Assembly: GCA_030762935.1 (NCBI GenBank)
Contig: CM060890.1
Location: forward strand, 153,918,129 to 153,982,128
DNA from: Hymenopus coronatus
Lineage: Eukaryota > Arthropoda > Insecta > Mantodea > Hymenopodidae
Reading direction: 5' to 3'
DNA: 64,000 nt
The position numbers were made by a program, and so were the translations under genes. Below, piece after piece: positions 20,501-31,375 of this stretch (its first letter is position 1; each line of letters begins with the position of its first letter). A model generated the notes under the pieces. The model worked only from the letters and a program-made list of their open reading frames with translations, did not search any database and was not told the DNA's origin.

Positions 20501-20845
20501 GCCGTGCTACATAACCTCGAATCCCTGCCATGCTCTGGTAGCATAACCTATATCTCGATGTGAATTTCCGTTTTGTGTATTCGTTGCGGTGAGACCGGAA
20601 CAATATTTCTGTTCCTGTATTTAAATAATATTATTTATTCGACTTTATTTATTGTATTCTCATTATTACTATTTGGATAAAAAATCCCATTATTAATTGA
20701 ATATCGACCGTATCGACTTGACGTCACTTCAACAATTCCGTAGCACTTAAATAATGAGCGCCATTTTCAAAAGATTTGTACAACGTTTGTAGTTACATAA
20801 AATGTAAAACTGAAGAATTACTGGAATTTGTGCACGGTAAGCAAT
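20500..20845 (+). pseudogene. Exon-like segment, copy A2
   Basis: Diverged relative of 52700-53095. It keeps 'ctatatctcgatgtgaattt', 'tcccattattaattgaatatcg', 'tatcgacttga' and 'cttaaataatgagcgccatt'. The end reads VHG before a splice-donor-like gtaagc at 20837. About 45 bp of the coding part kept in the 52.9-kb copy has been deleted, destroying the frame. Confidence 0.4.
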
Positions 20846-21760
20846 CACAAACGCATTTACTTCATTTCCTAATTGTAAGTGTAGTTCGTTACACGTTATT
20901 TAAAATTGGTATCTGTCGTTTTGTAATGACGTTAAGAAAGTGTATGTTTTATTGTTTTAATAACTACTTATGGTGGTAGTTTGTCTCGTAGCAACAAATT
21001 GATAATGACATCCCATTATTATTCCAGCACATATAACGGAACAAATATGGCAGCTAAATACTCTAGTGCTATTGCTATCCAAGTTCCCGGAGAAGAATGT
21101 TTGTTCTTATCAGGGTTTTAATTTAGATCGCGAATTCGACTAAGTAAGTTCTGACATTGCCCTTCCGTACCTTTTGGTAATAACGTCTTTACTTGTGTAG
21201 GAGTAACATCATACGAAATTCAGAAAAAAATTTTCAATATTGTGCATTTTATAACACAAGTTTTTTTTTATGAAACTATAATTTGATTAATGCTAGGCCG
21301 AAACTTCCACTGGTGATCCATATTTGAAAGTGATAGCCAAGGTTTTGATCTCTTCTTCTGATCTTTGGGGTTTTAGCTCCACAGATCCCTGGTTTATGCT
21401 TTGCAGCTTAGGTCCCTAAAGGTTATTAACAGGCAAGTAAGTAATTTTAAGGTGGCTCTAATGATAATAACTGAAGTACCACTCCAGAAGAAATGTCAAA
21501 TACTATAACCAACATAAATAAATTAAAAATTGCATTAAAATTGTCCTTTCCCTGCTCCAATGGTTTAAAGTAATTAAAAATGTATTCCTTTTAGGAATCA
21601 AGAATCACATTGTTGCCGCAATCCTTTAAAAGTGGTATATTGAAATGTATTAACTTTTACTTAGGAACTAAATAATGCTGAATACTAAATGTGATAATCT
21701 CATGGCTAGACTTCCACAGGTGATCCGGATTTCATGGTATTGAAAATATTAACGTGTACA
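20846..21760. other. Non-coding, shared with 53095-54130
   Basis: Would be intron if the upstream segment is an exon. It includes two further copies of the 'cttccac(a/t)gg' module, at about 21303 and 21711. No reading frame of note. Confidence 0.3.
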
Positions 21761-22020
21761 GATCTGAAATTGTCTACTGCTGTTGATACAAACAAAGGAA
21801 CTTCAGTCACATAGCAACCAGCTTTTGACTATCACTTTAACCGATGCTACTCCCTTATTTCACTTCTACTTACAAGGAAGCAATTAATAACACTATTTCT
21901 GTTAATTGTTCTTGACTAGCAATCAGTAGTTAGAAGAGTAAGCTTTTTAACAATAATTTGCTGCAGAGATTTAGAGAAAGTCATGTGAATGGAACACATC
22001 AGATTTTTATGAAATTTTTG
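21761..22020 (-). repeat. AGAAAGT-family repeat, R, partial
   Basis: Only the 'acaaaggaacttcagtcaca', 'gcaaccagcttttgactatc', 'cacttctacttacaaggaag' and 'agagaaagtcatgtgaatgg' end of the family. The B counterpart is about 54140-54390. Confidence 0.65.
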
Positions 22021-22430
22021 CATCATTTTTAGGTCATAAATATATTTTTCATGTTGCATTTTTTACAAAACTATAGATAATTGAATATCTTGCTCTGTTA
22101 ATTACTATTCAACTCTATTTAAAATCACCAAAATAAATTTGAGTAATATCAGCATAGAGCTGTCAGACACACTGCCATCTGTAGGTCTATTGCAGAACTT
22201 TGTGGCGTTCACAGTCTAAGGCTAATTTAATGTGCCTCATAAACATGAGCCAAGTTGCTTATCTGATGTTACATTACCAACTTTATTATTTAATAAAATA
22301 AAGGGCAACATCTTGACATGGAAACCCGAGTAGCTATCATGATATTCTACTCCTAGACTATCAGGTTCAATTTTGTTAAGGCTTCCTAATGTTAAGAATA
22401 AAGATTTAGTTGCTAAATGTAACAAATTCC
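22021..22430. other. Non-coding segment, near-identical in B
   Basis: Matches 54400-54822 with very few changes. A minus-strand 62-codon frame (22237-22425) is identical in both copies, but it has no recognisable domain and no supporting signal. It is probably chance. Confidence 0.3.
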
Positions 22431-22500
22431 AAGATGACCGCCGGTCCCCATGGCCAGGCTCGCTGTGGGTTCGAGTCCCGCCTTGGGCATAGGTGTATAT
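22431..22500 (+). mobile_element. SINE head fragment with B-box
   Basis: 'gccggtccccatggccaggc' followed by 'gtgggttcgagtcccgcct' and 'gggcat' gives a tRNA-like T-arm with a near-perfect B-box. Such heads are common in insect SINEs. The body does not match either of the other two SINE families here. The B counterpart is 54822-54892. Confidence 0.55.
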
Positions 22501-22850
22501 GTGTCTGTATTAGCAGCAAAATCGGTAATCAAATAGAACAAAAGAAATGTTGAAAAAAAAGAAGAAAAAGTAATACGCGCCAGAGTCCCAACAAGCCTCA
22601 GGAACTGTATTTAAAAAAAAAAAAAAAGGCTCTTTACCTTCTATTGTTTTTATTACACAGCAGAAGGACATTGTTTTGATGTTGTGTAACAGAAACAAAT
22701 GACAGAAATGTTCATTACAGCATAGTTGTGTATTAATCTAACTCCCTGGATAAGTATGTTGTGAGTGACAGACTGCAATAGCAATTTCATATCACAAGAA
22801 AAATAAGTTATTACAATAGGGTTGTGTAGCTTGCATGCTTCACAAATATA
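22501..22850. other. Non-coding segment with a long A tract
   Basis: Poly-A at 22611-22626, possibly a retroposon tail. Otherwise nothing is recognised. Shared with 54893-55240. Confidence 0.35.
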
Positions 22851-22854
22851 GTTT

Positions 22855-23710
22855 TACTTTCTATGGCATATACAAAGAATGTACATAGTAAGTAGAGAAG
22901 GTTTGTATTCCATCCAAAATTCTGATAGCAAGATTTCACAGAATATGTTTATTTTAGATCCCATTGAAAATAAAAATTTTGAAAAATGTCAGAGGAGAGA
23001 GAGAAAAACAAAATGTTGGTTAAATAACAAACTTAGTATTTTCTAAGAATGTTACCGAGAATTTACAGAAATGCCCTCCCCCCCCTGCAAACATGGTTTA
23101 TGTAGAGCATCAAAATTGGTTGTAACGATTTTGATTAAAAGCTGTATCCTTAAGATTCTTTCATGAGAAATTAAATTTATATTGTGAATTTTCTGTGTCT
23201 AGACTCTGAAGATCACTGCATTCTGGGCAAGTTTTGTATAACTGGCAAACCGTAAGAGATAGACAAAAACTTGCTGTATAAAAAATGTAGATACCTTACA
23301 AAAACTTGCTGTATAAAAAATGTAGATACCTTACAAAACACAATTTATATCATATACTGTTTTTTTGTAGAGTTAACCATTTCTAAGTTATTTTTGATAT
23401 TTGCTTCAATTTTAAAATAGTTACTTTTCTCAAATGAAAGTAATCATTCGTTTCATGCCTCTTTTGTTTTACTCTTGGCCATGCAAAGAGAAATGAACTT
23501 CAGTTGTATCACTTAGCAACGAGTTTTCAAAACATTTGACTATCACTTTAGCCTAGTTTATTCACTTCTACTTTCAAGGAAGCCAGTAATTAAGACAATT
23601 TCTGTTAATATTTATATTGATTAGCATGAAGTAAATAGAAGGTAAATGTTTTGTAAGGTTACTTTGTTTGCAGAACAGGTAGAGAAAGTGATGTGAATGG
23701 AAGACATGAG
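22855..23710 (-). repeat. AGAAAGT-family repeat, R orientation, diverged
   Basis: From 'actttctatggcatataca' through 'ttctaagaatgttaccgag', 'tctgtgtctagactctgaag' and 'tgactatcactttagcctag' to 'gtagagaaagtgatgtgaat'. It contains a 35-bp tandem duplication at about 23264-23335 that is single in B (around 55660), so this is an A-specific change. The B counterpart is 55240-56060. Confidence 0.65.
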
Positions 23711-23964
23711 AATGTCAGATAGTAGCAGTCTTGTTAAGAGTGGTTCTTTGTAGCGACTTTTAATTTTACAGAATGGCCGACATGTGTGAAAATAATCAAC
23801 ACAATTTTGTATACAGTTGCTAATGTTTGTATATTTATGTTAACAGAGAATGGAGAAGAGTGGCAGACTTTAGGAGAACAGTTGGTATCACTGACAAGAG
23901 ACATTTGTTGTAATGGTGAGTTGAGATTTGCTTCATTATACAATATGCTCTGACATGATCATTA
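23711..23964. other. Non-coding segment; empty site for the B inverted dimer
   Basis: Contains 'agtagcagtcttgttaagag' (about 23720), the uninterrupted target of the 552-bp insertion at 56088-56639. Nothing else is recognised. Confidence 0.5.
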
Positions 23965-24440
23965 ATCAACACTTTACTTTCTCTACACGTACTACCTACA
24001 TAAATACATAGAGAAGATATTGTAATGCACCAAAAATTCAATACCGAAATATCACTGGAAATATATATATTTTCAGACCCCCTGAATCCAAAAAAAGCAT
24101 TTTTAGAAAGAGATCCATGTGGATAGCATAGCTCAAAAACTAAAAGACTGTTAAACACCAAACTTGGTATTTAAGTTTATTATGTTCTCTTTGCATGGAA
24201 ACATTTTTGAAAATTTTGTTTTTCTCAAAATGGCTCTAACGATTTTCATTAAAATACTGTATGTTAAAGTTATTCACAACACAAATAAAATGTATATGTT
24301 GAATTTTCTGAGAACAGCCTCTAAAGACCTCTTGATATTGATGAATTTTTCTGAATTTTGCATTACTGGTAAACTGTAAGAGATAGACAAAAACTTACTG
24401 CACAAAAAATGTAACTCTGTTAAAACAGACAATTTATGTT
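23965..24440 (-). repeat. AGAAAGT-family repeat, R orientation
   Basis: 'actttctctacacgtacta', 'aagatattgtaatgcacc', 'catagctcaaaaacta', 'tctcaaaatggctctaacg', 'gtaagagatagacaaaaac'. Truncated at the far end. The B counterpart is 56890-57340. Confidence 0.65.
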
Positions 24441-24479
24441 GAGTTTTTGTGACTATCACTATTGTACTTAATCTGAATA

Positions 24480-24835
24480 TTTATTTATTTTTGTATTTAA
24501 CCTATTGGTGATATTTGACGAAAAATAAAATGAGTGATCTCCGAATCTGGAGCTTAAAGTTACTGGACAAAAAACCATAATGTGGGTAACTCGGAGATTT
24601 GCTCCGAATGTAAGACAGACACACTACCCTCAATATTTAGTTTTCATAATAAAATAAATAATACTCGCTGCCTCTCATTCAAGAGGTCATGAGTTTGAAT
24701 GTTGCTTAGTGTGAGTTACCTGGATAATGTTTTTTGGGGGGTTTACCTCATCCTGGTAACTTTAAGCTCCAAGGACCCCGAGATCATTTCACAAAGTCTG
24801 ATATCACCAACCGTTATAGGACATTAAGCAAACAA
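24480..24835. mobile_element. Two SINE copies head to head
   Basis: A minus-strand copy (about 24480-24640, 'atgtgggtaactcggagat') meets a plus-strand copy (about 24640-24835, 'gaggtcatgagtttgaatg', 'gagttacctggataatg', 'ggaccccgagatcatttcac') at their tRNA-like heads. Both belong to the 'gaagacgaatgtc' family and are diverged. The same pair is in B at 57395-57745. Confidence 0.6.
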
Positions 24836-24894
24836 AACTCTGTGTATGCGTGAAAAGAAACATTACTACTTAATTAATCCTAGTGTTAAAGTTT

Positions 24895-25400
24895 TAAGAT
24901 ATTTACATTACAAATGAAATGTATATGTTGATTTTTCTGGGAATAGTCTCTGAAGACCTCTTTATTCTGGATGAATTTTACATAGCCGCTAAACTGTAAA
25001 TGATGGAAAAAACTTACCACACAAAAAATGTAGAGCATGTTAAAACACACAATGTTATATACATTTTTTTCCTGAGTTGATCGTTTTTGAGATATTCCTT
25101 GTTTTTAGTTTTAGCTTTAAAGTACTTATACTAATAACACATCAGATTTTTTTTTTTCACGGAGTGGACCATTTCTAGGATATTCCTTATTATTGGTTTC
25201 AATTTTAAAATACTTAAAACTTTTCTCATATAGGAATATGCAAAGAAATAAATTTCAATCACTTTATCCTAGTGTATTCCCTTCTACTTACAAGGAAGCA
25301 AGTTTCTGTTAATGCTTATCCTGATTATCACGATGTAGATAGAAGAATAAGGTTTTTTAACTAATTTGTTGTAGAGATGTGGCTCAAGCTATTAATGAAA
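24895..25400 (-). repeat. AGAAAGT-family repeat, R orientation, tail half
   Basis: Runs from 'aagatatttacattacaaat' through 'tgggaatagtctctgaagac' to 'ttgtagagatgtggctcaag'. In B this unit is interrupted just after 'aagata' by the element at 57817-58617 and carries an additional R segment. Confidence 0.6.
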
Positions 25401-25416
25401 TGTAATTACAATAACT

Positions 25417-26851
25417 TTGTTTTCAGACTCCATCCTTGTCTCCTGTACCCAGCATCCTCATATCTTCATGAGCACAGCCTCTGGTGTACAACCACATGCT
25501 CAGCTGACTTCTGACAGCCAACCAATTGACATTTTCACAACATTTTTAATTGCTGACTTAGTGTCTCTTATTGTTACAGAAACAAATGCATATGCGAGTA
25601 AGGTGAGGGAAGACCTGAATTCTAAAGGCAATTTGGGGCCTAAGAGTAGAATTCAGAAGTTGACAGAAGTAACACTGAATGAGATTTACAGGCTAATTGG
25701 TCTAATTACGCTCATGGATGTTATTCGTAAATCAACTTTAGACATGTACTGGTCTACAGATGACATGCTAGCTACTCAATTTTTTGGGAAATGCATGTCA
25801 AATAACATGTTTACTTCCATTTTGCGGTTCCTTCATTTCACCAGCACAGAAAATGTAAACGATATATACTACACAAAATTAGGTCAGTTTTGGAATATAT
25901 TATTTCAAAATGCAAAGAAAATTACTTGCCTGGTGATAAGGTCACTGTAGATGAAAGCTTGATGCTTCGGAAGGGCCGCAATACATGAAAACAAAGAGGG
26001 CCAGATTTGGCAGAAAGAGTTTTGATTTTTGTGAAAGTAAAACAGGATATCTTTACAATAGCTGGTCAAGGAACTGATAATACTGGAGGGTTATCTGGCT
26101 CCATAGTAATGTAACCTATACTTGAGCAGATAGTTGGTACAGCTCCCCTAAATTATGCATGGCCTTATACAAAAGGAAAACAAATGCAATTGGAACACTA
26201 CGTTCAAATTGTGTTGGTTTGCCGAAGAATGTGAATACAAAGACTCTAAGGAGAGGAAAAATGCAGGTGTGTCAGCTCCCGCCCTTGACCTACATTACTT
26301 GGCAAGATAGGAGGGTGGTTATGGCATTGTCCAATTGCAGCCCTAAGGTTTTGATGATTGACTCTGGCAAAATAGATGCCCACACCAAAATGTCAATTTT
26401 CAAGCCTGATGTTATCCAGGATACAATATGGTGGTGTGGATCTAGTATTGCAAACATGTCCTTCTTTGCATAAAAACAGTTAAATGGTATAAAAAGGTAT
26501 TTTTGCGCCAGCTGGATATCTTGGAGAACTCTAAACCCACACAAGACGATGACCTACCTGGACTTCTGCATATCAATAGCTCGTAGCCTAATTGAGCACT
26601 ATAGCATTCCGAGGCCCCTTCATACAGGGGGTAAGAAATCTACAACCCCTGCACCCCGCAGACTTGAAGGAAAACACTTTCCTAATAGGATACCACTGAC
26701 AGCAAAAAAATTGCGTCCATTTCGAAGGTGTTTAGTGTGATGTAAACAAGAAGTTTGCAAAGAGACTAACACGATATACCGTGAATGAGGAGATGTGCCC
26801 TTATGTGTCTATCCACGTTTTGAGATGTACCACTCAAAAAGCAACCTTTAA
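25417..26851 (+). pseudogene. piggyBac-like transposase pseudogene
   Basis: Decayed copy of a piggyBac-type DDE transposase (cut-and-paste at TTAA). The open first part (25417-25950) contains EIYRLIGLITLMDVIRK and YWSTDDMLATQFFGKCMS, typical of the family's N-terminal half. A frameshift near 25918 leads to GDKVTVDESLMLRKGRN, which holds the first catalytic Asp. Further pieces are KTKRARFGRK, NTKTLRRGKMQVCQLPP, ITWQDRRVVMALS and HKTMTYLDFCISIARSLIEH. A C-terminal cysteine-rich remnant CKQEVCKETNTIYRE ends at a stop at 26849-26851. At least four frameshifts or stops. I found no terminal inverted repeats or TTAA pair. The A/B homology ends within its first ~45 bp, next to an acceptor-like 'ttgttttcag'. 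Confidence 0.8.
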
Positions 26852-26949
26852 AGGTAAGACTTTATTTATTCTAGAATTTATTTAAATTTATTATAAAAGA
26901 TAACAATTAAAATTATTAGGGTTAAATAAGCATTAAATGCATGCATATA
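26852..26949. other. Short AT-rich spacer
   Basis: Separates the piggyBac-like remnant from the mariner. No feature seen. Confidence 0.4.
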
Positions 26950-28262
26950 CGAGGGGCATACTGAAAGTCATGAGCAATACTGTTTTACAATCTTAATATT
27001 TATTTTTAAGCCAAACCAAATACATCATCATAATCTACAGACTTTCTTTCACTTTTCGACATAGTCTCCATTGTTTTGCACACATTTTTCCCATCGTTCT
27101 ACAAGTTTGAAAATGCCCTTGTGATAGAACTGCGTTCCAGCTGCCCGCAGACCCTGACGCACTGCTTTCCGAATATCCTCCAGCGTTGTAGCGTTGGCCA
27201 CGCATCTGCTCCTTCACAGAACCGAAAAGATGGTAGTCGGAAGGTGCCAAGTCGGAACTGTAGGGAGGATGTGGAAGAGTTTCCCACCCTAATGCCCTGA
27301 TCTTCTCCATAGTGGCACGGGCAGTATGTGGACGCACATTGTCCTGTTGAAGGATGATCCTCTTTCCAGGGTGTTTATCACGCAAAGCCCGACGGAGCTT
27401 CAGAAGTGTCTTGATGTAGCGGGCAGAATTTATGGTTTGTTCAGGTTCAAGAAAGTCAACCAGAATGACACTTGTGCATCCCAAAAGACACTTCCCATAA
27501 CTTTTCCTACAGACTGCGCTGTCTTCGCTTTCTTCTTCGATGGTGAGTTCAAGTGGTGCCATTCCATACTCTGACGTTTCGTTTCTGGCTCATAGTGATG
27601 GAACCAGCTCTCATCTCCAGTCACAATACACGTCAAAAATTCATTACCTTCATTATGAAATCTCTGAAGAAGGTTTTGTGCAACGGTTCTTTTCTGAAGT
27701 TTGTGTGTGGTCTTCAGTCAATAAACAGGGGACCCAACGGGCACAGACCTTTCGATAACCCAAGCTGTGGATCATTTCTTGCACTGCACTATGTCCTATT
27801 CCAAGTTTCGCAGCAATTTCATTCACAGTGAAACGCCTATCTCCTGTAATGAGCTCATCAACTCTTTCCTTGTTGCGTTCTGTAGAGGCAGTTCGAGGAC
27901 GCCCGCTATGAGGCGCATTTTGCAGACTCGTGTTTCCATCTTTGAAATGTTTCACCCATCTTCTAACACTGCTGGCACCCATGCAGACACCTCCATATGC
28001 ACGTTGAAGTCTGAGATGAATTTCAGGAGCAGATTTTCCTTCTTTCACAAGGAATTCAATGACAGCATGCTGTCGAAACGAAACATCAATGTCAGCCATT
28101 TTTCAAACACCGTCTGTGGTCACGTGATAGAAGCTAATGACGTCACAATATGTCAACATGTGGCTTAAAGTCTGTAGATTACTATCCTGCAATTCGTTTT
28201 GTTACATTGTTGAAATTTAAATTGTTACAATGGGTTGCTCGTGACTTTCAGTATGCCCCTCG
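26950..28262 (-). mobile_element. mariner-family transposon, 1313 bp, TA target duplication
   Basis: Bounded by TA dinucleotides (26948-26949 and 28263-28264) and by 28-bp terminal inverted repeats (26950-26977 and 28235-28262, starting cgaggggcatactga) that differ at one position. Length and TIR size are normal for mariner. The transposase lies on the minus strand. B has no corresponding site because the element lies between the two copies. Confidence 0.95.
27035..28099 (-). pseudogene. mariner transposase, DD34D type, two frameshifts
   Basis: The N-terminal frame (28099 down to 27653) begins MADIDVSFRQHAVIEFL, with paired helix-turn-helix regions for TIR binding (SVRRWVKHFKDGNTSLQN, GRPRTAS, FTVNEIAAKLGIGHSAVQEM) and the WVP..L linker motif. 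After a frameshift near 27650 a second frame gives TGDESWFHHYEPETKRQSM with the first catalytic Asp. A shift near 27450 leads to ILQQDNVRPHTA and YSSDLAPSDYHLFGSV, giving D-34 residues-D. Overall length is about 345 residues, as expected. Catalytic residues are intact, so only the frameshifts disable it. The subfamily is not assigned. Confidence 0.93.
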
Positions 28263-28368
28263 TATGAAGTCCATATCGGTTCTCCTGCATTTTAAAATTG
28301 ACGTCATATGAGGTCCATATCCACAAAAAGCTTAAATGATGTAAATGGTGTCATAACTGGATATCTAG

Positions 28369-29240
28369 TTGGTTCCAAGTTTTCTAGATCAACCTATCAG
28401 TGTTGTTATATATATATCAGAGATGGTCCTAGAGGCAGCTGCTACCAACATGGCCAACATACTTATATTTGGGTTTTATCCATCACCCTTTAATGAATTC
28501 AAAAGTGATTATAGCGGGCATTTTAACATCTGTGACAGATCCTACAAAAATCTAAAGCAAATATTTACTTCTTATAATATTGAAGATATAATTCAGCAAC
28601 CAACAAACCAAACTTCCTCCATTATATTAAAATCATTTCATACACTGTATTTCAAACATACATTTCTGATTATTATGCTCAATTGGTTGACATTGTTGTT
28701 GTTGGGTGAAAGGAATTAGAATTACGAGGGACTTGAACAATGAAAATATAAACAATTTAATGAATAGCTTAGCTGGTGTGGATTGGGAAACTGTTTTCTG
28801 TACTAGCAATAATGTAGATGATAAATGGAATGAATTTTATAAGATATTCAAAACAAATTTTAATGCCTCATGCCCACAGAAAAGTATAGTTGTAAATAAT
28901 GTTAAAAAAAACAAAATTACCAACAGAGACAATCAAACTAAAAGTGCAAGTTAGAGACATGTTTGCTTTGTATAAAAGTACTTCTCTGGAAGATTATAAA
29001 AACAAATATAAGATATTACTTTAATAGTTTACGTAATACAAAACTTAATGTATACAGAGAGAAAATGGATGATTCTAAAAATGTTTGCAACACTGCATTG
29101 AGCCAGAAAACAATCTCCATCATATCAAAATATTACACTGAAAATAAATGGGGTAGTTACAGATGATCCTGTTATTGTCAGTCAAATACCAAACTTGACA
29201 AATTGTATGAATACAACTATTATAGATGTAATGTAAAAAA
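28369..29240 (+). pseudogene. LINE ORF2 endonuclease-to-linker fragment
   Basis: Three adjoining frames read like part of a CR1/L2-like ORF2. ILIFGFYPSPFNEFK followed by HFNICDRSYKNLKQIF and YNIEDIIQQPTN matches the 'GDFNI ... L.QPT' part of an AP endonuclease. GVDWETVFCTSNNVDDKWNEF, NASCPQKSI and TALSQKTISIISKYY then match the linker before the reverse transcriptase. It breaks off at the AGAAAGT-family copy starting near 29246. The matching C-terminus is at 30053-30262. The last ~270 bp duplicate 1-240, so this is the left end of visible homology in copy B. Confidence 0.65.
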
Positions 29241-29245
29241 ATCTG

Positions 29246-30052
29246 ATGTGTTCTATTCACATGACTTTCTCTATATCTCTGCAACAAATTATTGTTAAAA
29301 AGCTTATGCTTCTATTTACTTCATGCTAATTGAGAAAAAAAAAATGTCAGAAATAGTCTTATTACTTGCTTCTTTTTAAGTAGAAGCAAAATAAGGGAGT
29401 ACCATAGGTTAAAGTGATAGTCAAAGGCTGGTTGCTATGTGACGAAAATTCCTTTGTTTGCATGGACAGGAGTTGACAAATTCCTGTATGAGAAAATATA
29501 AATTTTTGAAAGGTGACATCAAAAACAATGAATAACTAAAAATGATCAACTCCACGAAAAATATTTATATACCATAAATTGTGTGTTTTAACGTCTCTAC
29601 ATTTTCTGTGTAGCAAGCCTTTGTCTATCTTTTACCATTTATCAGTTAAGCAAAATTCGGCAAAATTCATCCCGAATAAAGGGGTCTTCAGAGGCTATTC
29701 CCAGAGAATTCAAGATATACATTTTATTTGGTATGTAAATGTCAGTAATATAAGGCATTTTAATCAAAATCGTTAGAGCTATTTCTTAGAAAATCAAAAT
29801 TTTTGAAAAAAGTTCCATGTAAAGAGTAGTTTGGGGTGGGGGGATTTTCTTGAAAATCTTCGTGTCGCATCCTTGGAAGATACCAAACTTAAATAACAAG
29901 TTTGATTTTTAACGGTCTTTTCGTTTTTGAGCTATGTTGCCCACACACATACACACAGACATGTTTCTAAAAATGCTTTTTTTGGATTCGAGGGGTGTCA
30001 AAACATATATTTCTGGTGAAATTTCGGTATCAAATTTTTGGGTACAATGCAA
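29246..30052 (+). repeat. AGAAAGT-family repeat, F orientation (copy B)
   Basis: Counterpart of 277-1105, with the same landmarks from 'tctgatgtgttctattcaca' to 'tttttgggtacaatgcaat'. The (AC)n microsatellite is shorter than in copy A. Confidence 0.75.
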
Positions 30053-30262
30053 TAAAAATGTACAGTATAAAGGAATTAAACTTTTTAACAAATCACCTCC
30101 AGAAATTAAAGCAATCGCAGAGGTGTCAAAACGACAATTTAACTTCTAATTGAAGGTATATCTGTTGAATAGATGCTTATATAATATGGATGAGGTGTAA
30201 ATTGTGTTTCTGTATAAATGTACGTAATGACATGTCCAAAATCATTGTATTGATAAACTGGA
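30053..30262 (+). pseudogene. LINE ORF2 C-terminus and 3' end (copy B)
   Basis: Reads IKLFNKSPPEIKAIAEVSK ... LKVYLLNRCLYNMDEV, with one in-frame stop absent from copy A. The 3' sequence and the TTA/TTG tail follow. It is evidently the same element as 28369-29240, with its polymerase domain missing. Confidence 0.6.
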
Positions 30263-30271
30263 TGAAAAAAA

Positions 30272-30366
30272 TACTACTATTATTATTATTATTATTATTA
30301 TTATTATGATTATTATTGTTCTTGTTGATGCTATTGTTGTTTCTGTTGTTTTTATCATTATTATTA
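30272..30366 (+). repeat. TTA/TTG simple repeat
   Basis: Imperfect trinucleotide tract at the LINE 3' end, longer than the A counterpart (1336-1398). Confidence 0.8.
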
Positions 30367-30498
30367 TTTAAGATTGGTTGATTCTTGTGCATTTTTACTT
30401 GCACTACATAGTATATAGGGCAGGTATTGCATATCATCCAAAAATTCAATACAGAGATTTCACCACAAATACATGTTTTGGGCACCCTAAATCAAAAA

Positions 30499-31375
30499 AT
30501 CTGATGTGTACCATTCACATGACTTTCTCTATATCCCTACAACAAATTATTCTTAAAAAGCTTATACTTCTATTTACTTTATGCTAGTCAGAAAAAATAA
30601 GCAGAAATAGCGTTAGTACTTGCTTCCTTGTAAGTAGAAGCGACATAAGGGACTACCATACGTTAAAGTGATAGTCAAAAGCTGGTTGTTATGTTAATGA
30701 AGTTCCTTTGTTTATATGGATCGGAATTGACAAGTTCCTGTATGAGAAAAATATCTTTTTCATAGCAGAAACCAAAAATAAGGAATGTCTCAAAAACGAT
30801 GAACTCCACGAAAAAAATGTATATAACATAAATTGTGTGTTTTAATGTGCTCTACATTTTTTGTGCAATAAGTTTTTGTCCATCTCTTATGGTTTAGCAG
30901 CTATCCAAAATTCCGTAAAATTAATCCAGAACAAACTACTCTTCAGAGTCTATTCCTAGAAAATCCAAGATATGCATTTTATTTGTCAGGTAAATATGTT
31001 TAATATACGAAATTTTAATCAAAATCGTTAGAGCCATTTTTGAGAAAATCAAAATTTTCGAAAAATGTTCCATGTAAAGGGTAGTTGGTGGTGGGTGGAT
31101 TTTTCTCAAAAGCTTTGTGTCGCATCCCTAGAAGATACTAAACTTAAATACCAAGTTTGGTATTTTACCGACTTTTCGTTTTTGAGTTATCATGTTCACA
31201 GACACACGGAGACACACACACACACACACACGGACCTTTTTGTGAAAATGCTTTTTTTGGATATTGGGGACCCTAAAACATATATTTCGGGTGAAATCTC
31301 GGTATCGAATTTTTGGGTGGAGTGCAATAACTTCTCTATACACTATGTACATAGTGTGTATAGAGAAAGTAAAAA
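30499..31375 (+). repeat. AGAAAGT-family repeat, full F unit, B-specific
   Basis: The most complete unit in the window and absent from copy A at ~1515, where only an A-rich run is present. It starts 'tctgatgtgtaccattcaca' and the ends show complementary decamers: actttctcta at 30522-30531 and tagagaaagt at 31361-31370. The (AC)n tract lies at about 31199-31230. The flanks are A-rich on both sides, so the exact target duplication cannot be read. Confidence 0.75.

Noticed and set aside
22237..22425. 62-codon minus-strand frame conserved in both copies
   Set aside because: Same reasoning; there is no start context, partner exon or family resemblance.
27767..28168. 133-codon plus-strand frame
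   Set aside because: Antisense shadow of the mariner transposase.
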